The notes under the pieces: generated by a model | Databases searched by the model: none | What the model saw: only the letters and a program-made list of their open reading frames with translations | What the model was told of the DNA's origin: nothing | Assembly: GCF_014648055.1 (NCBI RefSeq) | Contig: NZ_BMQJ01000002.1 | Location: 62,001 to 126,000, forward strand | Reading direction: 5' to 3' | Origin: Streptosporangium pseudovulgare | Lineage (GTDB): Bacteria; Actinomycetota; Actinomycetes; Streptosporangiales; Streptosporangiaceae | DNA length: 64,000 bases | Program-made: the position numbers and the translations under genes | Shown here: positions 19,452 to 29,890 of the stretch, in pieces | Numbering within the stretch: the stretch's first letter is position 1 | How the letters are laid out: every line of letters starts with the position of its first letter

Positions 19452-19480
19452 CGGCGGCGGACCCGTGGGTCCGCCGCCGT
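19451..19480. terminator. Bidirectional hairpin between convergent genes
   Basis: A perfect 14-bp stem (arms 19451-19464 and 19467-19480, loop GT) begins on the last base of the tetR stop codon. The minus-strand gene ending at 19518 also reads towards it, so it probably terminates both. Confidence 0.85.
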
Positions 19481-19517
19481 CAATGACTCAGGCGGGGCCG
19501 CCGAGCCGGATGGGGTG

Positions 19518-20021
19518 TCAGGCGCCCGGAGCCTCCATCGGACGCGGCAGCGGGTGCGGGGGCGGGTACGGGGGCGGGTAGGGCGGCCTCGGGTACGGAG
19601 GACGCACCACCGGCGGGTACGGCGGCCTCGGGTACGGCGGGTAGTACACCGGTGGCCGTGGATACGGGTACGGCGGGTAGTACACCGGCGGCCGTGGATA
19701 CGGGTACGGCGGGTAGTACACCGGCGGCCGCGGGTAGCTCGCGGGCACGCAGTCGTACTGCGGGCACGGCAGCGTCAGGCACTGCCTGGGATGGGGCACG
19801 CAGACCCGGCCGGGACCGCAGTTGGCGTACGCGCACGGCGACCCCGGCTGGCAGGCGGCCGCCTCCTTGGCCGCCCCCCGCGCCGCGGCCGTCCCCTCGG
19901 CCTCGGCGACCGTCACGCGGCCGGCGGGCGCCGACGCGGCCTCGGCCGCCACCGCCGAGGTGGCGGCCATCGATCCGGCCACGGTGATCGCGGCCAGAAG
20001 CGGAATAAGTTTTCGGAGCAT
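19518..20021 (-). CDS. Secreted Cys-containing, Pro/Tyr-repeat protein
   Basis: Exported protein of 167 aa, function unknown. Residues 1-26 are a signal peptide (MLRKLIPLLAAITVAGSMAA, then SAVAAEA). The mature part starts with an Ala/Glu-rich segment, then about 35 residues with seven cysteines (CQPGSPCAYANC, CVPHPRQC, LPCPQYDC), then a tail of about 75 residues made of Pro-Tyr repeats (YPRPPVYYPPYP, three near-perfect 12-residue units, then RPPYP). The make-up suggests a cell-wall or extracellular structural protein. ATG 20021 has a very strong AAGGGGGAGGA site, implying high expression. Confidence 0.87.
   Translation of the reverse strand: MLRKLIPLLAAITVAGSMAATSAVAAEAASAPAGRVTVAEAEGTAAARGAAKEAAACQPGSPCAYANCGPGRVCVPHPRQCLTLPCPQYDCVPASYPRPPVYYPPYPYPRPPVYYPPYPYPRPPVYYPPYPRPPYPPVVRPPYPRPPYPPPYPPPHPLPRPMEAPGA
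19641..19748. repeat. 36-bp tandem repeat encoding the Pro-Tyr units
   Basis: Units start at 19641, 19677 and 19713 with an exact 36-bp period and near-identical sequence (the third is partial). They encode the 12-residue YPRPPVYYPPYP unit of the secreted protein on the minus strand. Confidence 0.85.
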
Positions 20022-20508
20022 TCCTCCCCCTTGTCATGATCGGTGCTGCTCTGAATAGATGCTCGCACCGGCCGCGTTTGCTGACGGCAAAACGACCTTC
20101 AGAAAGGCGGATGGCTTCCCCGATAAAGGGGGCTGATCATCTCGATCCACGCATGAGCGATGGGGAAGAAATATCGCGGTATTCAGCTATAAGACCAGGC
20201 CATAGCGGCTGTAGGGGTGAATCACCATATGAGATGATTTAGAGCCGGAAAGGGCCGGGCGGGCAGCCAAGGGCGCCCCAAAAAGCCCGCCATCACATGG
20301 GATTCATCCGGGGATCGTGAAAAATGGCCCGGCCACGTCGTCCGGGAGCGCGGCCCGCACCGAAGACACGCGCAGCGGGGCACGCTGACAGAGGGCGGGG
20401 GCCGGGGGAACCGGAGCCGGACACGCGGGCGGCCCGGGCGCCGAAGCACCCGGGCCGCATCCGGACCGGCCGGCGCCGCCCCCGGCTGGGACGGCGCCGG
20501 AGCGGGCG
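20022..20508. other. 487-bp intergenic region, no gene seen
   Basis: The region upstream of the secreted Pro-Tyr protein contains a patch of clearly lower GC content (about 20040-20260) with stops in most frames. It must hold that gene's promoter and an unusually long 5' leader is possible. I searched for c-di-AMP (ydaO), cobalamin and TPP riboswitch signatures by eye and did not recognise one. The part near 20509 lies at the 3' end of the next gene. Confidence 0.5.
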
Positions 20509-21588
20509 TCAGCGCCTGATCACCTTGACGTAGTCGCTGCCGCTGGAGTCGGGACGGAAGTCGTCGTCACCGGCGAAGACGAACTTCCAGTGACCCGACC
20601 GGTACGCCCTGGCCTTGGTGTAGAGGTGGCCGGCCCCGTTGGACCACGCGTTCTTGACGCGCTGCCACTTGCTCGACCCCGCGGGCTTGAAGTACAGGCC
20701 CACCTTGGCGCGGTAGCCCTCCCAGCCGGAGTCGTCGACCTGGAGCCTGCCGGTGAAGGTCAGGTACCGGCCGTGGCGGACGGGCTCCGGCGAGGCGTTG
20801 AACCGGATGACACGGCTGGTGCCGCGCTCCGGCTCCGGCTGCGGCTCCAGGACCCGCACGTGGTCGGTGCCGCTGGAGGCCCCGTCGACGTAACGGCCGC
20901 CGTCGAACACGGCCCGCCAGGTCCCGGACCGCTCGGCGGTCCCGCTCTCGGAGAACCTGCCGTACCGGTCGGTCCGGTCGGAGCCGACCTTCTCCCACCG
21001 CGAGGAGCCGTCGGCGCGGAACAGGATGTCGACCGTACGGCCCGCGTAGCCGTGCCAGCCGTGCCGGCCGTAGGCGAGCAGGCGCCCGTTGACGCTGAGC
21101 CTGGCACCCTTGCGCACCGGCTCGGGCCAGGCGTTGAACTCGGCGATCCTGGTGTCGAGGACCCGCCTCACGACGTCGACGGTGAACCGGCCGCTCTCGG
21201 TGTCCTCCTTGCCGTTCTCACCGTGGGCGACGGCGATGTAGCTCCACCGCCCCTCCCTGTCCTCGGTGTCGAAGGTCTTGGTCGCGGTCCACTTCGACTC
21301 CAGGCCGTGCGGAGCGGGCTTGACCTCCAGGGGCGTCCAGTCCCCGCCGGGCGCCTTGATCTTGAAGTCGACCTTGCCGGCCCCCGAGGTGGTGAAGGTG
21401 AACTCCGCCCCGACCGGCGATCCGGTGACCAGGATCGGGTCGGGGTCGATCTTCACGCTGGAGACGACGGGGTCCGCCGCGGTCGCCGCGACCGCCGAGA
21501 CCGTTGTGGCCGCCACGGCGGAGGGTGCCAGGGCGAGTGCCCCGACGCCCACGGTCAGCGCGACGGCGGCTCTGGTGCGTTGCAACAT
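20509..21588 (-). CDS. Secreted protein with an internal ~100-residue duplication
   Basis: Exported protein of 359 aa. A signal peptide (MLQRTRAAVALTVGVGALAL, cleavage near AVAA) is followed by an Ig-like segment (residues 40-140) and then two homologous repeats, about 147-250 and 260-359. Each runs FNAxPEPVRxG, GRL, GWxGYxxxxVxxxFxxxGSSxWxxV, SGxWxxVFxG, SSGxDxVxV. These look like beta-sandwich modules seen in many Streptosporangiaceae exported proteins (my recollection). No catalytic motif is visible. GAGGA precedes ATG 21588. Function unknown; adhesion or matrix role is only a guess. Confidence 0.85.
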   Translation of the reverse strand: MLQRTRAAVALTVGVGALALAPSAVAATTVSAVAATAADPVVSSVKIDPDPILVTGSPVGAEFTFTTSGAGKVDFKIKAPGGDWTPLEVKPAPHGLESKWTATKTFDTEDREGRWSYIAVAHGENGKEDTESGRFTVDVVRRVLDTRIAEFNAWPEPVRKGARLSVNGRLLAYGRHGWHGYAGRTVDILFRADGSSRWEKVGSDRTDRYGRFSESGTAERSGTWRAVFDGGRYVDGASSGTDHVRVLEPQPEPERGTSRVIRFNASPEPVRHGRYLTFTGRLQVDDSGWEGYRAKVGLYFKPAGSSKWQRVKNAWSNGAGHLYTKARAYRSGHWKFVFAGDDDFRPDSSGSDYVKVIRR

Positions 21589-21785
21589 TCGGGTGTCCTC
21601 CCGTTGGTTGAACGCGGCATGAGGGTGCCACGTCGTACTTCAAGTAGACGTACTAGACAGGTCATGCGTTGTTAAACATGACAAACTGTTAAGAACTGCC
21701 GTCAATTGCATCGTTCCGCCGTTGTCCGGCAGGTCAAAGAGGCCAAGCGCGGGACGGCGACCGGGACGAAGGACATAATCGAGCT

Positions 21786-24005
<2,220 letters not shown>

Positions 24006-24175
24006 CCCTCCGCCGCGACCCGCGCGGGAATCGGCCGCCCGGCCGCGCCCCGGGAATCACCGAACACACCCGCGGACCACTCCGGACCGTGTTCAATTGG
24101 TTCCACACCGTTTCGAATTTTCGGCCCGCCCCCGGTCACGTGACCCTCCACACCGACGTCAACCAGGAGGCACTC

Positions 24176-24385
24176 ATGTTCGGAGGAACCATGAAGACCA
24201 TCGATCAGCGAGTGAGCGATCTTGAGGCCTGGGCTTTCAGGACGAAAGTGGAGCTGGCCCGCATCAGGGAGGCCCTGGACGCTCTCCGTGTGACCGCCGA
24301 GGGGAGGTCCGCAGGCGCTTCCCTGCACGCCCGGGTGGACTCCATGGACGGCAAGCTGGAGTTGATCCTGGCCAAGTCGAACTGA
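24176..24385 (+). CDS. Small coiled-coil protein, 69 aa
   Basis: A short gene with a good AGGAGG site before ATG 24176. The product is nearly all helical with heptad-like spacing (IDQRVSDLEAW, VELARIREALDALRV, LHARVDSMDGKLELILAK) and no cysteine, signal or membrane segment. Function unknown; a partner or scaffold role is possible. It lies 170 nt after the E1 fusion gene and converges with corA. Confidence 0.7.
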   Translation: MFGGTMKTIDQRVSDLEAWAFRTKVELARIREALDALRVTAEGRSAGASLHARVDSMDGKLELILAKSN

Positions 24386-24393
24386 TGTCTCGT

Positions 24394-24428
24394 GGCGGGG
24401 GTACGGGACCACGCTCCGGGCCCCCGCC
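24394..24428. terminator. Inverted repeat between convergent genes
   Basis: GGCGGGGG (24394-24401) and CCCCCGCC (24421-24428) pair across a 19-nt loop, between the coiled-coil protein gene and the convergent corA gene. Likely a shared terminator, although the loop is long. Confidence 0.5.
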
Positions 24429-24436
24429 GAGCGGTT

Positions 24437-25579
24437 CTACAGCCAGTCGCGGCGTTTGAAGACAAGGTAGAGCGTGACGCAGACGGCCGCCATCAGCAGC
24501 ACGGCGAACGGGTAGCCGAAGGCCCAGTGCAGCTCCGGTATGTGGTCGAAGTTCATGCCGTAGATGGTGCCGACGAGGGTGGGGGCGAACAGGATCGCCG
24601 CCCAGGCGGAGATCTTCTTGACCTCCTCGTTCTGCGCGTTGCTGGCCTCGGTGAGCCGGGTCATGTGCTCGTTCTGGGCCTGGGCGACCATGGTGGAGTT
24701 GACCACGAGGATGTCGTGGAGCATCTGGCGGAAGCCGCTGACCCGCTCCGACACGGTGATGGCGTGGTCGGCGACGTCGCGCAGGTAGCGCTGCAGCTCC
24801 TGGTCCATCCCGTACTTGTCGGCGCCCGCGATGAACCCCTCGATCATGCCGAGCAGCGGCCGGGTGGCCCGCTGGAACTCGATGACCTCCCGGGACAGCT
24901 CGTAGATGCGGCGGGAGACGCCTGGTTCGTTGCCGAAGACCTGCACCTCGATCTCGTCGATGTCGTTCTGCAGGCCGGCCACCACCGGCGCGTAGCCGTC
25001 CACGACCGCGTCCACGACGGCGTAGAGCACCGCCTGGGGGCCCTGGCGGAGCAGGTCGGGGTCGGCCTCCATGCGCCGGCGGACCTGGGACAGGTCGGGG
25101 GCCTCGCTGTGCCGTACGGTGATCACGAAGTTGCGGCCGACGAACAGGTGCAGCTCGCCGAAGTCGACCTCCTCGGTCTCGTCGACGTAGCGGGCCGGGC
25201 GCAGCACCACGAAGAGGGTCTCCCCGTAGCGGTCGGCCTTGGGACGCTGGTGGGCGACGATGGCGTCCTCGACGGCCAGCTCGTGCAGGTCGAACTCCTC
25301 GGCGACGTTGTAGATCACCCCGTCCTCGGGGCGGTAGAAGCCGATCCAGGCCATGCTGCCGGGGGTGCTCTTCAGGCACTCGAACGCCTCGGGCAGCGAT
25401 CCCGGCGTGGCGGCCCGCCGCCCGTCGACGTAGATCGCGTTGTCGATGACGTGCGACCGGGCGGAGACCGGCCCGGCCTCGGCGGAGCGGGGGTCCATCG
25501 ACCGCTCGGGGGAGTCGCGCTCGACGTCGGGGCGGCCGCGCATCCGGCTCCGCATGCCCAGTATCCGCCGGTCAGCCAC
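24437..25579 (-). CDS. corA: CorA-type magnesium/cobalt transporter
   Basis: Membrane transporter of 380 aa. A long acidic and helical cytoplasmic domain (residues 60-300) leads to two C-terminal membrane helices: the first carries the YGMNF signature of the selectivity filter, the second ends KRRDWL as in many CorA proteins. The first 50 residues are Arg/Ser-rich and variable. GTG 25579 follows a GAGGAGGAG site. CorA forms pentamers that let Mg2+ (also Co2+, Ni2+) in; the bacterial protein is generally expressed without metal control. Confidence 0.93.
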   Translation of the reverse strand: MADRRILGMRSRMRGRPDVERDSPERSMDPRSAEAGPVSARSHVIDNAIYVDGRRAATPGSLPEAFECLKSTPGSMAWIGFYRPEDGVIYNVAEEFDLHELAVEDAIVAHQRPKADRYGETLFVVLRPARYVDETEEVDFGELHLFVGRNFVITVRHSEAPDLSQVRRRMEADPDLLRQGPQAVLYAVVDAVVDGYAPVVAGLQNDIDEIEVQVFGNEPGVSRRIYELSREVIEFQRATRPLLGMIEGFIAGADKYGMDQELQRYLRDVADHAITVSERVSGFRQMLHDILVVNSTMVAQAQNEHMTRLTEASNAQNEEVKKISAWAAILFAPTLVGTIYGMNFDHIPELHWAFGYPFAVLLMAAVCVTLYLVFKRRDWL

Positions 25580-25804
25580 CTGCTCCTCCTCGTCCGCCCC
25601 GCCGGGCGCCCCGATCCTGTGCGTGCCCGCGCCGTCTACCCGGGCGGTCGCCGGGAAACCCACGGGACGCGGTTCGCCCCGCGGGCCGGGGCCCCGTCTC
25701 CCCCTCGGCACCCCGGATCCCGCTTCGTCTCCTTTCGACCTTATCGCCGGTAGACCAAGCCTCATGGGACGCTTTGCTCCGGCGACGTTGAGGAGAAGCG
25801 AACG

Positions 25805-26515
25805 TTGAACGAGGTCTGGGAGTCCTTGACCGCGGCCCAGGCGGGGCCGCCCCCGTGGGCCGTGCTGCTGTCGGCGGCGGTCGCGCTGGCGACGGTGGCG
25901 TGGTCCGGGTCGTGGCACCTGTCCAGGGGGCTGATCACCATCGCGCACGAGGGCGGCCACGCGCTGGCGGCGCTGCTCACCCGGCGCAAGCTGCAGGGCA
26001 TCCGGCTGCACTCGGACACTTCGGGGGTCACCTTGACCCGGGGCAGGCCGCGCGGGCCGGGGATGATCCTGACCGCCGCCGCCGGCTACGTCACCCCGTC
26101 GCTGCTGGGCGTGGGCGGGGCCTGGCTGACCGCCACCGGCCACGTGGCGATCCTGATCGCGGTGGTGATCGGGCTGCTCGCCGCCATGCTGCTGCTGATC
26201 CGCAACCTGTTCGGCGCGGTGAGCCTGCTGGCGACCGGTGGGGCGATCTTCGCCGTCACGTGGTACTCCCCGCCCGGCGTGGACGCGGTCCTCGCCTGCC
26301 TGGCCGTGTGGTTCCTGCTGTTCGGCGGCGTCCGGCCGATCCTGGAGCTGCGGCGCAAGCGGAGCCGGGGCCACGCCCCCGACTCCGACGCCGACCAGCT
26401 CGCCCGGCTGACCTTCCTGCCCGGCGGGTTCTGGGTGCTGCTGTTCCTGCTGGTGGCCTGCGCCTGCCTGGCGGGCGGGGCCTGGCTGCTGAACCCGCTG
26501 CCCTGGCCCGCCTAG
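25805..26515 (+). CDS. M50B-like membrane metalloprotease
   Basis: Protein of 236 aa with about six hydrophobic segments. The zinc-binding motif HEGGH sits in ITIAHEGGHALAALLTRRKL near residue 50, as in the M50B peptidase group (site-2-protease relatives). A second motif region, VTLTRGRPRGPGMILTAAAGYVTPSLLG, corresponds to the AGY segment common in this group. The TTG start follows GAGGAGAAG. It is divergent from corA and sits 341 bp before the lanthipeptide synthetase; co-regulation is not indicated. Confidence 0.88.
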   Translation: MNEVWESLTAAQAGPPPWAVLLSAAVALATVAWSGSWHLSRGLITIAHEGGHALAALLTRRKLQGIRLHSDTSGVTLTRGRPRGPGMILTAAAGYVTPSLLGVGGAWLTATGHVAILIAVVIGLLAAMLLLIRNLFGAVSLLATGGAIFAVTWYSPPGVDAVLACLAVWFLLFGGVRPILELRRKRSRGHAPDSDADQLARLTFLPGGFWVLLFLLVACACLAGGAWLLNPLPWPA

Positions 26516-26856
26516 GTTCCGTGAGCTCCGCCGCGCCGGGGGGCCGGACCGGCCCCGAGACCCGTCACGCTCGGTGACGACCCAGGAAGGCAAACCAACT
26601 CTGTTACCCGATATATACCCACATACTCGCATTGAACGTGGTAATTTCGGTCGATACGAGAAACATCTTCGGTCTCCGACTCGGCGGCGCGGAAAGTTTC
26701 CCTGAGCAACTTTCACATACCTCACATAAGCGCAGGTCAGACCAAATGTCATGACTTGACTCATGAGTTTTACACGTGTGAGACGTGCAACTTGTAACTG
26801 GTGATTTCTCGGGTTATCCGGAATTCTCTCCCCTGGAAGACAGCAGGGAGATTGCC
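26516..26856 (+). promoter_or_regulatory. Upstream control region of the lanthipeptide operon
   Basis: This 341-bp region is much less GC-rich than its surroundings. It holds a 9-bp-period direct repeat of TCACATA (26713-26719 and 26722-26728), a symmetrical TCATGA-cttgac-TCATGA element (26749-26766) and the palindrome ACACGTGT (26772-26779). These are good candidates for binding sites of the pathway regulator. I see no convincing short gene here; the in-frame upstream start of the synthetase at GTG 26785 lacks a ribosome site. Confidence 0.6.
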
Positions 26857-29553
26857 GTGAATGACCACTATGAGCTTTATTGCCTAGCGGACCCGATCTT
26901 CTACGACACTCTCGACAGTGACCGGAGCGAGCACCCGGACTTCCCGCTCGCCGGCCGGGAGGTGCCGGGCGGTTGGGCGCACCAGGCGACGGACACGTGG
27001 ATGCACTACGCGCCCCTCGACGCCAGGACGCCGAGACAGGGCTGGAAGATCCACGTGTCGGCGTGCCTGGACGACGCCGAGCGGGCGATGGAGCTGGTCT
27101 GGGACTACTGCGTGCCCCGCGGGATCGCGTTCAAGTTCCTGCGCAGCCGGCCGGTCGTGACGATGCTGAACTCCAAGGCGGCCCCCCGCGGGTCCAGCGG
27201 CAAGCTGGTGACGATCTACCCCGTGGACGAGGCGCAGCTGGAGCTCACGCTGAAGGAGCTGCACGAGCTGCTCCGCGGCGTCCACGGCCCCTACATCCTC
27301 AGTGACCTGCGCTACGGCGAGGGCCCGCTCTTCGTGCGCTACGGCGGTTTCGCCTCCCGGCACTGCCTGGACGCCAAGGGCGAGGCGGTGCTCGCGATCG
27401 AGGACGCCGACGGCCGGCTGGTGCCCGACGTGCGCGGGCCGTCCTTCTCCGTGCCGTCCTGGGTGACGTTGCCGGAGTTCCTGGAACCGCACCTCGCGGC
27501 CCGCAACGCGGTCACCACCGGCGGCCTGCCGTACGAGGTCGAGAGCGTCATGCACTTCTCCAACGGCGGAGGGGTCTACCTCGGGCGGGAGCGCCGCGGC
27601 GGCAGGCGCGTGGTGCTGAAGGAGGCCCGCCCGCACGCCGGCCTCGACGCCGCTGGCCGCGACGCGGTGGCGCGCCTGGGACACGAGCGCGACATGCTGG
27701 AGCGCCTGTCCGGGCTGGACTGCGTGCCCGAGCTGATCGACTACTTCGTCCTCGGCGAGCACCACTTCCTGGTGCAGGAGTTCGTCGACGGCAACCCCCT
27801 GCAGCGGCAGCTGGTGCAGCGCTACCCCCTCACCCGGGCCGGCTGCGACGCCGGGACCCTCGCCGAGTACACCGCGTGGGTCATGGAGACGCTCCCGGCG
27901 GTCCGGCGGGCCGTCGAGGCGCTGCACGAGCGCGGCGTGGTCTTCGGCGACCTGCATCCCAACAACATCCTCATCACCGACGAGGGCCGCCTGGTCATGA
28001 TCGACTACGAGGTGGCGACCCTCGCCGAGGACCGCGGCCGCGCCGCCCTGGGCCATCCCGCCTTCAACGCGCCGCCCGGCCGCCAGGGCGTCGAGATCGA
28101 CGACTACGCGCTGGCCTGCCTGTGCTTCGGCCTGTTCGCGCCGCAGCTCACCGTCACCCAGTCGCTCGACCGGGCCAAGGTGTTCCAGCTCGCCGAGCTC
28201 GTCACCGAGACCTTCCCGGTGCCGCCGGAGGTGGTTCAGGAGGCGGTCCGCACCATCGTCGGCGACGACCCGGTGACGGCGCGGCCCCTCCCCCGGCTCG
28301 CCCCGGACGGCTGGCCCGCGCTGCGGGACGCCATGTGCCGGGCGATCCTGGCGAGCGCCACCCCCGGACGCGACGACCGTCTCTTCCCCGGTGACGTGGC
28401 CCAGTTCAGGCCCGGCGGCGGCCTGAACCTCGCGTACGGCGCGGCCGGCGTGCTCTACGCGCTGGACGCCGCCGGGACCGAGGTCCGCCCCGAGCACGTG
28501 GAGTGGCTGCGCCGCCGCGCGGCGTCCCCCGTCTCCGGGACCGGCGTCGGGTTCTACGACGGGCTGCACGGCGTCGCCTACGTCCTCGACCGGCTCGGGC
28601 ACCGCCAGGACGCGCTCGACGCGGTCGAGGTGGCCATGCGGGAGAAGTGGGAGGGGCTGGAACCCGGCCTGTTCGGCGGCCTCGCCGGTGTCGGGCTGAA
28701 CCTCCTGCACCTGGCCGGCACGACCGGTGAGCAGACGCTCGCCGACCTGGCGCTGCGCGCCGTCGGCGTCTGCGCCGACCGGCTCGGCGGGGTGGAGGAC
28801 GTGCCGGAGACCAGCGGCGGCGGCGACCCGCGGGCCGGGCTGATGTACGGCTCGTCCGGGCCCGCCCTCCTCTTCCTGCACGCCTACGAGCGGACCGGCG
28901 ACGCCGGGCTGCTCGACCTGGCGGCCGTGGCGCTCCGGCAGGACCTGCGGCGCTGCGTCACCGTCCAGGACGGCTCGCTGCAGGTCACGCAGGGGTGGCG
29001 CACGCTGCCCTACCTGGACGAGGGATCGGCCGGCATCGGCCTGGCCCTCGCCCGCTACCTGGCCCACCGCGACGACGACGGCTTCCGGACCGCGCTGCGG
29101 GGCTGCATGCGCGCCGCCCGGAGCCGCTACTACGTCCAGCCGGGGCTGTTCACCGGCCGGGCCGGCATGATCGCGGCTCTGGCCGCGGTCCCGGAGCCCG
29201 CGGAGCCCGCGGAGCTCGCGGAGCCCGCGCCGGGCGACCCCGCCCGCACCGGCGCCGGCGCCGGTTCCGGGACCGCCACCGACCTCGCCGAGCAGATCCG
29301 GGGACTGGGCTGGCACGCGCTGTCGTACGGCGACGGCCTGGCCTTCCCCGGTGACCAGCTGCTCAGGCTTTCGATGGACTTCGCGACCGGCACGGCCGGA
29401 GTCCTGTTCGCGATGAGCTCCGCGCTGGGCGACCGGCGGGTGCTCCTTCCCTTTGTCGAGCCGCCCGGCGGCGCGGGTGCCCTGTCCACGGCACTGCCCG
29501 CGCATGGATCCGCCGAGCGGCTTTCCCCCTGCGAGCCTTCGAAGGAGGTGTGA
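26857..29553 (+). CDS. Class III lanthipeptide synthetase (LanKC, RamC-like)
   Basis: Trifunctional synthetase of 898 aa. It opens MNDHYELYCLADPIFYD, the usual LanKC start. Residues 1-210 are the lyase region. Residues about 225-480 are a Ser/Thr kinase domain with the beta3 Lys in RRVVLKEAR (K255), catalytic loop VFGDLHPNNILI (near 363) and MIDYEVA in place of DFG. Residues about 525-860 are a LanC-like cyclase with repeated G-x-x-G motifs. The LanC zinc ligands are missing: TLPYLDEGSAG stands where CYG is expected and GLFTGRAG where CHG is expected, which places it in class III, not IV. It would phosphorylate Ser/Thr of the precursors, eliminate phosphate and form (methyl)lanthionine or labionin rings. 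GTG 26857 follows AGGGAG; its end overlaps the ribosome site of the first precursor gene. Confidence 0.94.
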   Translation: MNDHYELYCLADPIFYDTLDSDRSEHPDFPLAGREVPGGWAHQATDTWMHYAPLDARTPRQGWKIHVSACLDDAERAMELVWDYCVPRGIAFKFLRSRPVVTMLNSKAAPRGSSGKLVTIYPVDEAQLELTLKELHELLRGVHGPYILSDLRYGEGPLFVRYGGFASRHCLDAKGEAVLAIEDADGRLVPDVRGPSFSVPSWVTLPEFLEPHLAARNAVTTGGLPYEVESVMHFSNGGGVYLGRERRGGRRVVLKEARPHAGLDAAGRDAVARLGHERDMLERLSGLDCVPELIDYFVLGEHHFLVQEFVDGNPLQRQLVQRYPLTRAGCDAGTLAEYTAWVMETLPAVRRAVEALHERGVVFGDLHPNNILITDEGRLVMIDYEVATLAEDRGRAALGHPAFNAPPGRQGVEIDDYALACLCFGLFAPQLTVTQSLDRAKVFQLAELVTETFPVPPEVVQEAVRTIVGDDPVTARPLPRLAPDGWPALRDAMCRAILASATPGRDDRLFPGDVAQFRPGGGLNLAYGAAGVLYALDAAGTEVRPEHVEWLRRRAASPVSGTGVGFYDGLHGVAYVLDRLGHRQDALDAVEVAMREKWEGLEPGLFGGLAGVGLNLLHLAGTTGEQTLADLALRAVGVCADRLGGVEDVPETSGGGDPRAGLMYGSSGPALLFLHAYERTGDAGLLDLAAVALRQDLRRCVTVQDGSLQVTQGWRTLPYLDEGSAGIGLALARYLAHRDDDGFRTALRGCMRAARSRYYVQPGLFTGRAGMIAALAAVPEPAEPAELAEPAPGDPARTGAGAGSGTATDLAEQIRGLGWHALSYGDGLAFPGDQLLRLSMDFATGTAGVLFAMSSALGDRRVLLPFVEPPGGAGALSTALPAHGSAERLSPCEPSKEV

Positions 29554-29560
29554 CAACAGC

Positions 29561-29692
29561 ATGGTACTTCTCGACCTCCAGAGCCTGGAAGCCCCCAACG
29601 GGGGTGGCGGTGGCGGTGGCGGCAGCTCGCTGACCGTTCTCGGTTGCGAGTCCCACACGCCGAGCAACCTGAGCCTGCTCCTGTGCCACTGA
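29561..29692 (+). CDS. Class III lanthipeptide precursor LanA1 (RamS-like)
   Basis: Precursor of 43 aa, 7 nt after the synthetase, with GAAGGAGGTG as ribosome site. The leader starts MVLLDLQSLEAPN: the LLDLQ box is the known class III recognition motif and aligns with LFDLQ of RamS, Pro12 included. A run of eight glycines replaces the acidic leader end of RamS. The core (about residues 22-43) has two Ser/Thr-x2-Ser/Thr-x3-Cys motifs, S-SL-T-VLG-C29 and S-NL-S-LLL-C42, as in SapB. Expected product: a two-ring (methyl)lanthionine or labionin peptide with hydrophobic ring residues. Confidence 0.93.
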   Translation: MVLLDLQSLEAPNGGGGGGGGSSLTVLGCESHTPSNLSLLLCH

Positions 29693-29726
29693 TCCTCTTC
29701 CCGATCGCCAGAAACGGAGTAACACC

Positions 29727-29858
29727 ATGGTTCTTCTCGACCTCCAGGCTCTTGAGGCTCCCGGCGGCGGCCACGGCGGTGGCGGCGGCAGCACGCTGAC
29801 CGTCCTCGGTTGCGAGTCCCAGACGCCGAGCAACCTGAGCGCCCTGCTCTGCCACTAG
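29727..29858 (+). CDS. Class III lanthipeptide precursor LanA2 (RamS-like)
   Basis: Second 43-aa precursor, 34 nt after the first, with GGAG upstream of ATG 29727. Same layout: LLDLQ box, Pro12, Gly-rich spacer with His16. The core differs from LanA1 at several positions (Thr at residue 23, Gln at 32, Ala at 39). Both ring motifs are kept (S-TL-T-VLG-C and S-NL-S-ALL-C). Confidence 0.93.
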   Translation: MVLLDLQALEAPGGGHGGGGGSTLTVLGCESQTPSNLSALLCH

Positions 29859-29890
29859 TCGTCCCCGATCACAAGAAAGAGGTAAGGAAA

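Noticed and set aside
19641-19748. CRISPR-like repeat array
   Set aside because: 36-bp units are directly adjacent without spacers and encode a protein repeat.
26512-26709. 65-codon minus-strand ORF in the lanthipeptide promoter region
   Set aside because: No ribosome site, low-complexity start and no codon bias; the region reads as regulatory DNA.
24437-26764. 775-codon frame that extends corA upstream
   Set aside because: The part beyond 25579 runs antisense through the M50B-like protease gene and is Gln/Arg-rich noise; GTG 25579 has a good ribosome site.
26785-26856. Earlier GTG start for the lanthipeptide synthetase
   Set aside because: No ribosome site; adds 24 residues before the conserved LanKC start. 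It would also lie next to the palindromic control elements.
26857-29553. Class IV (LanL) synthetase
   Set aside because: The cyclase domain lacks the Cys-Cys-His zinc ligands, and the precursors have RamS-type leaders; class III fits.
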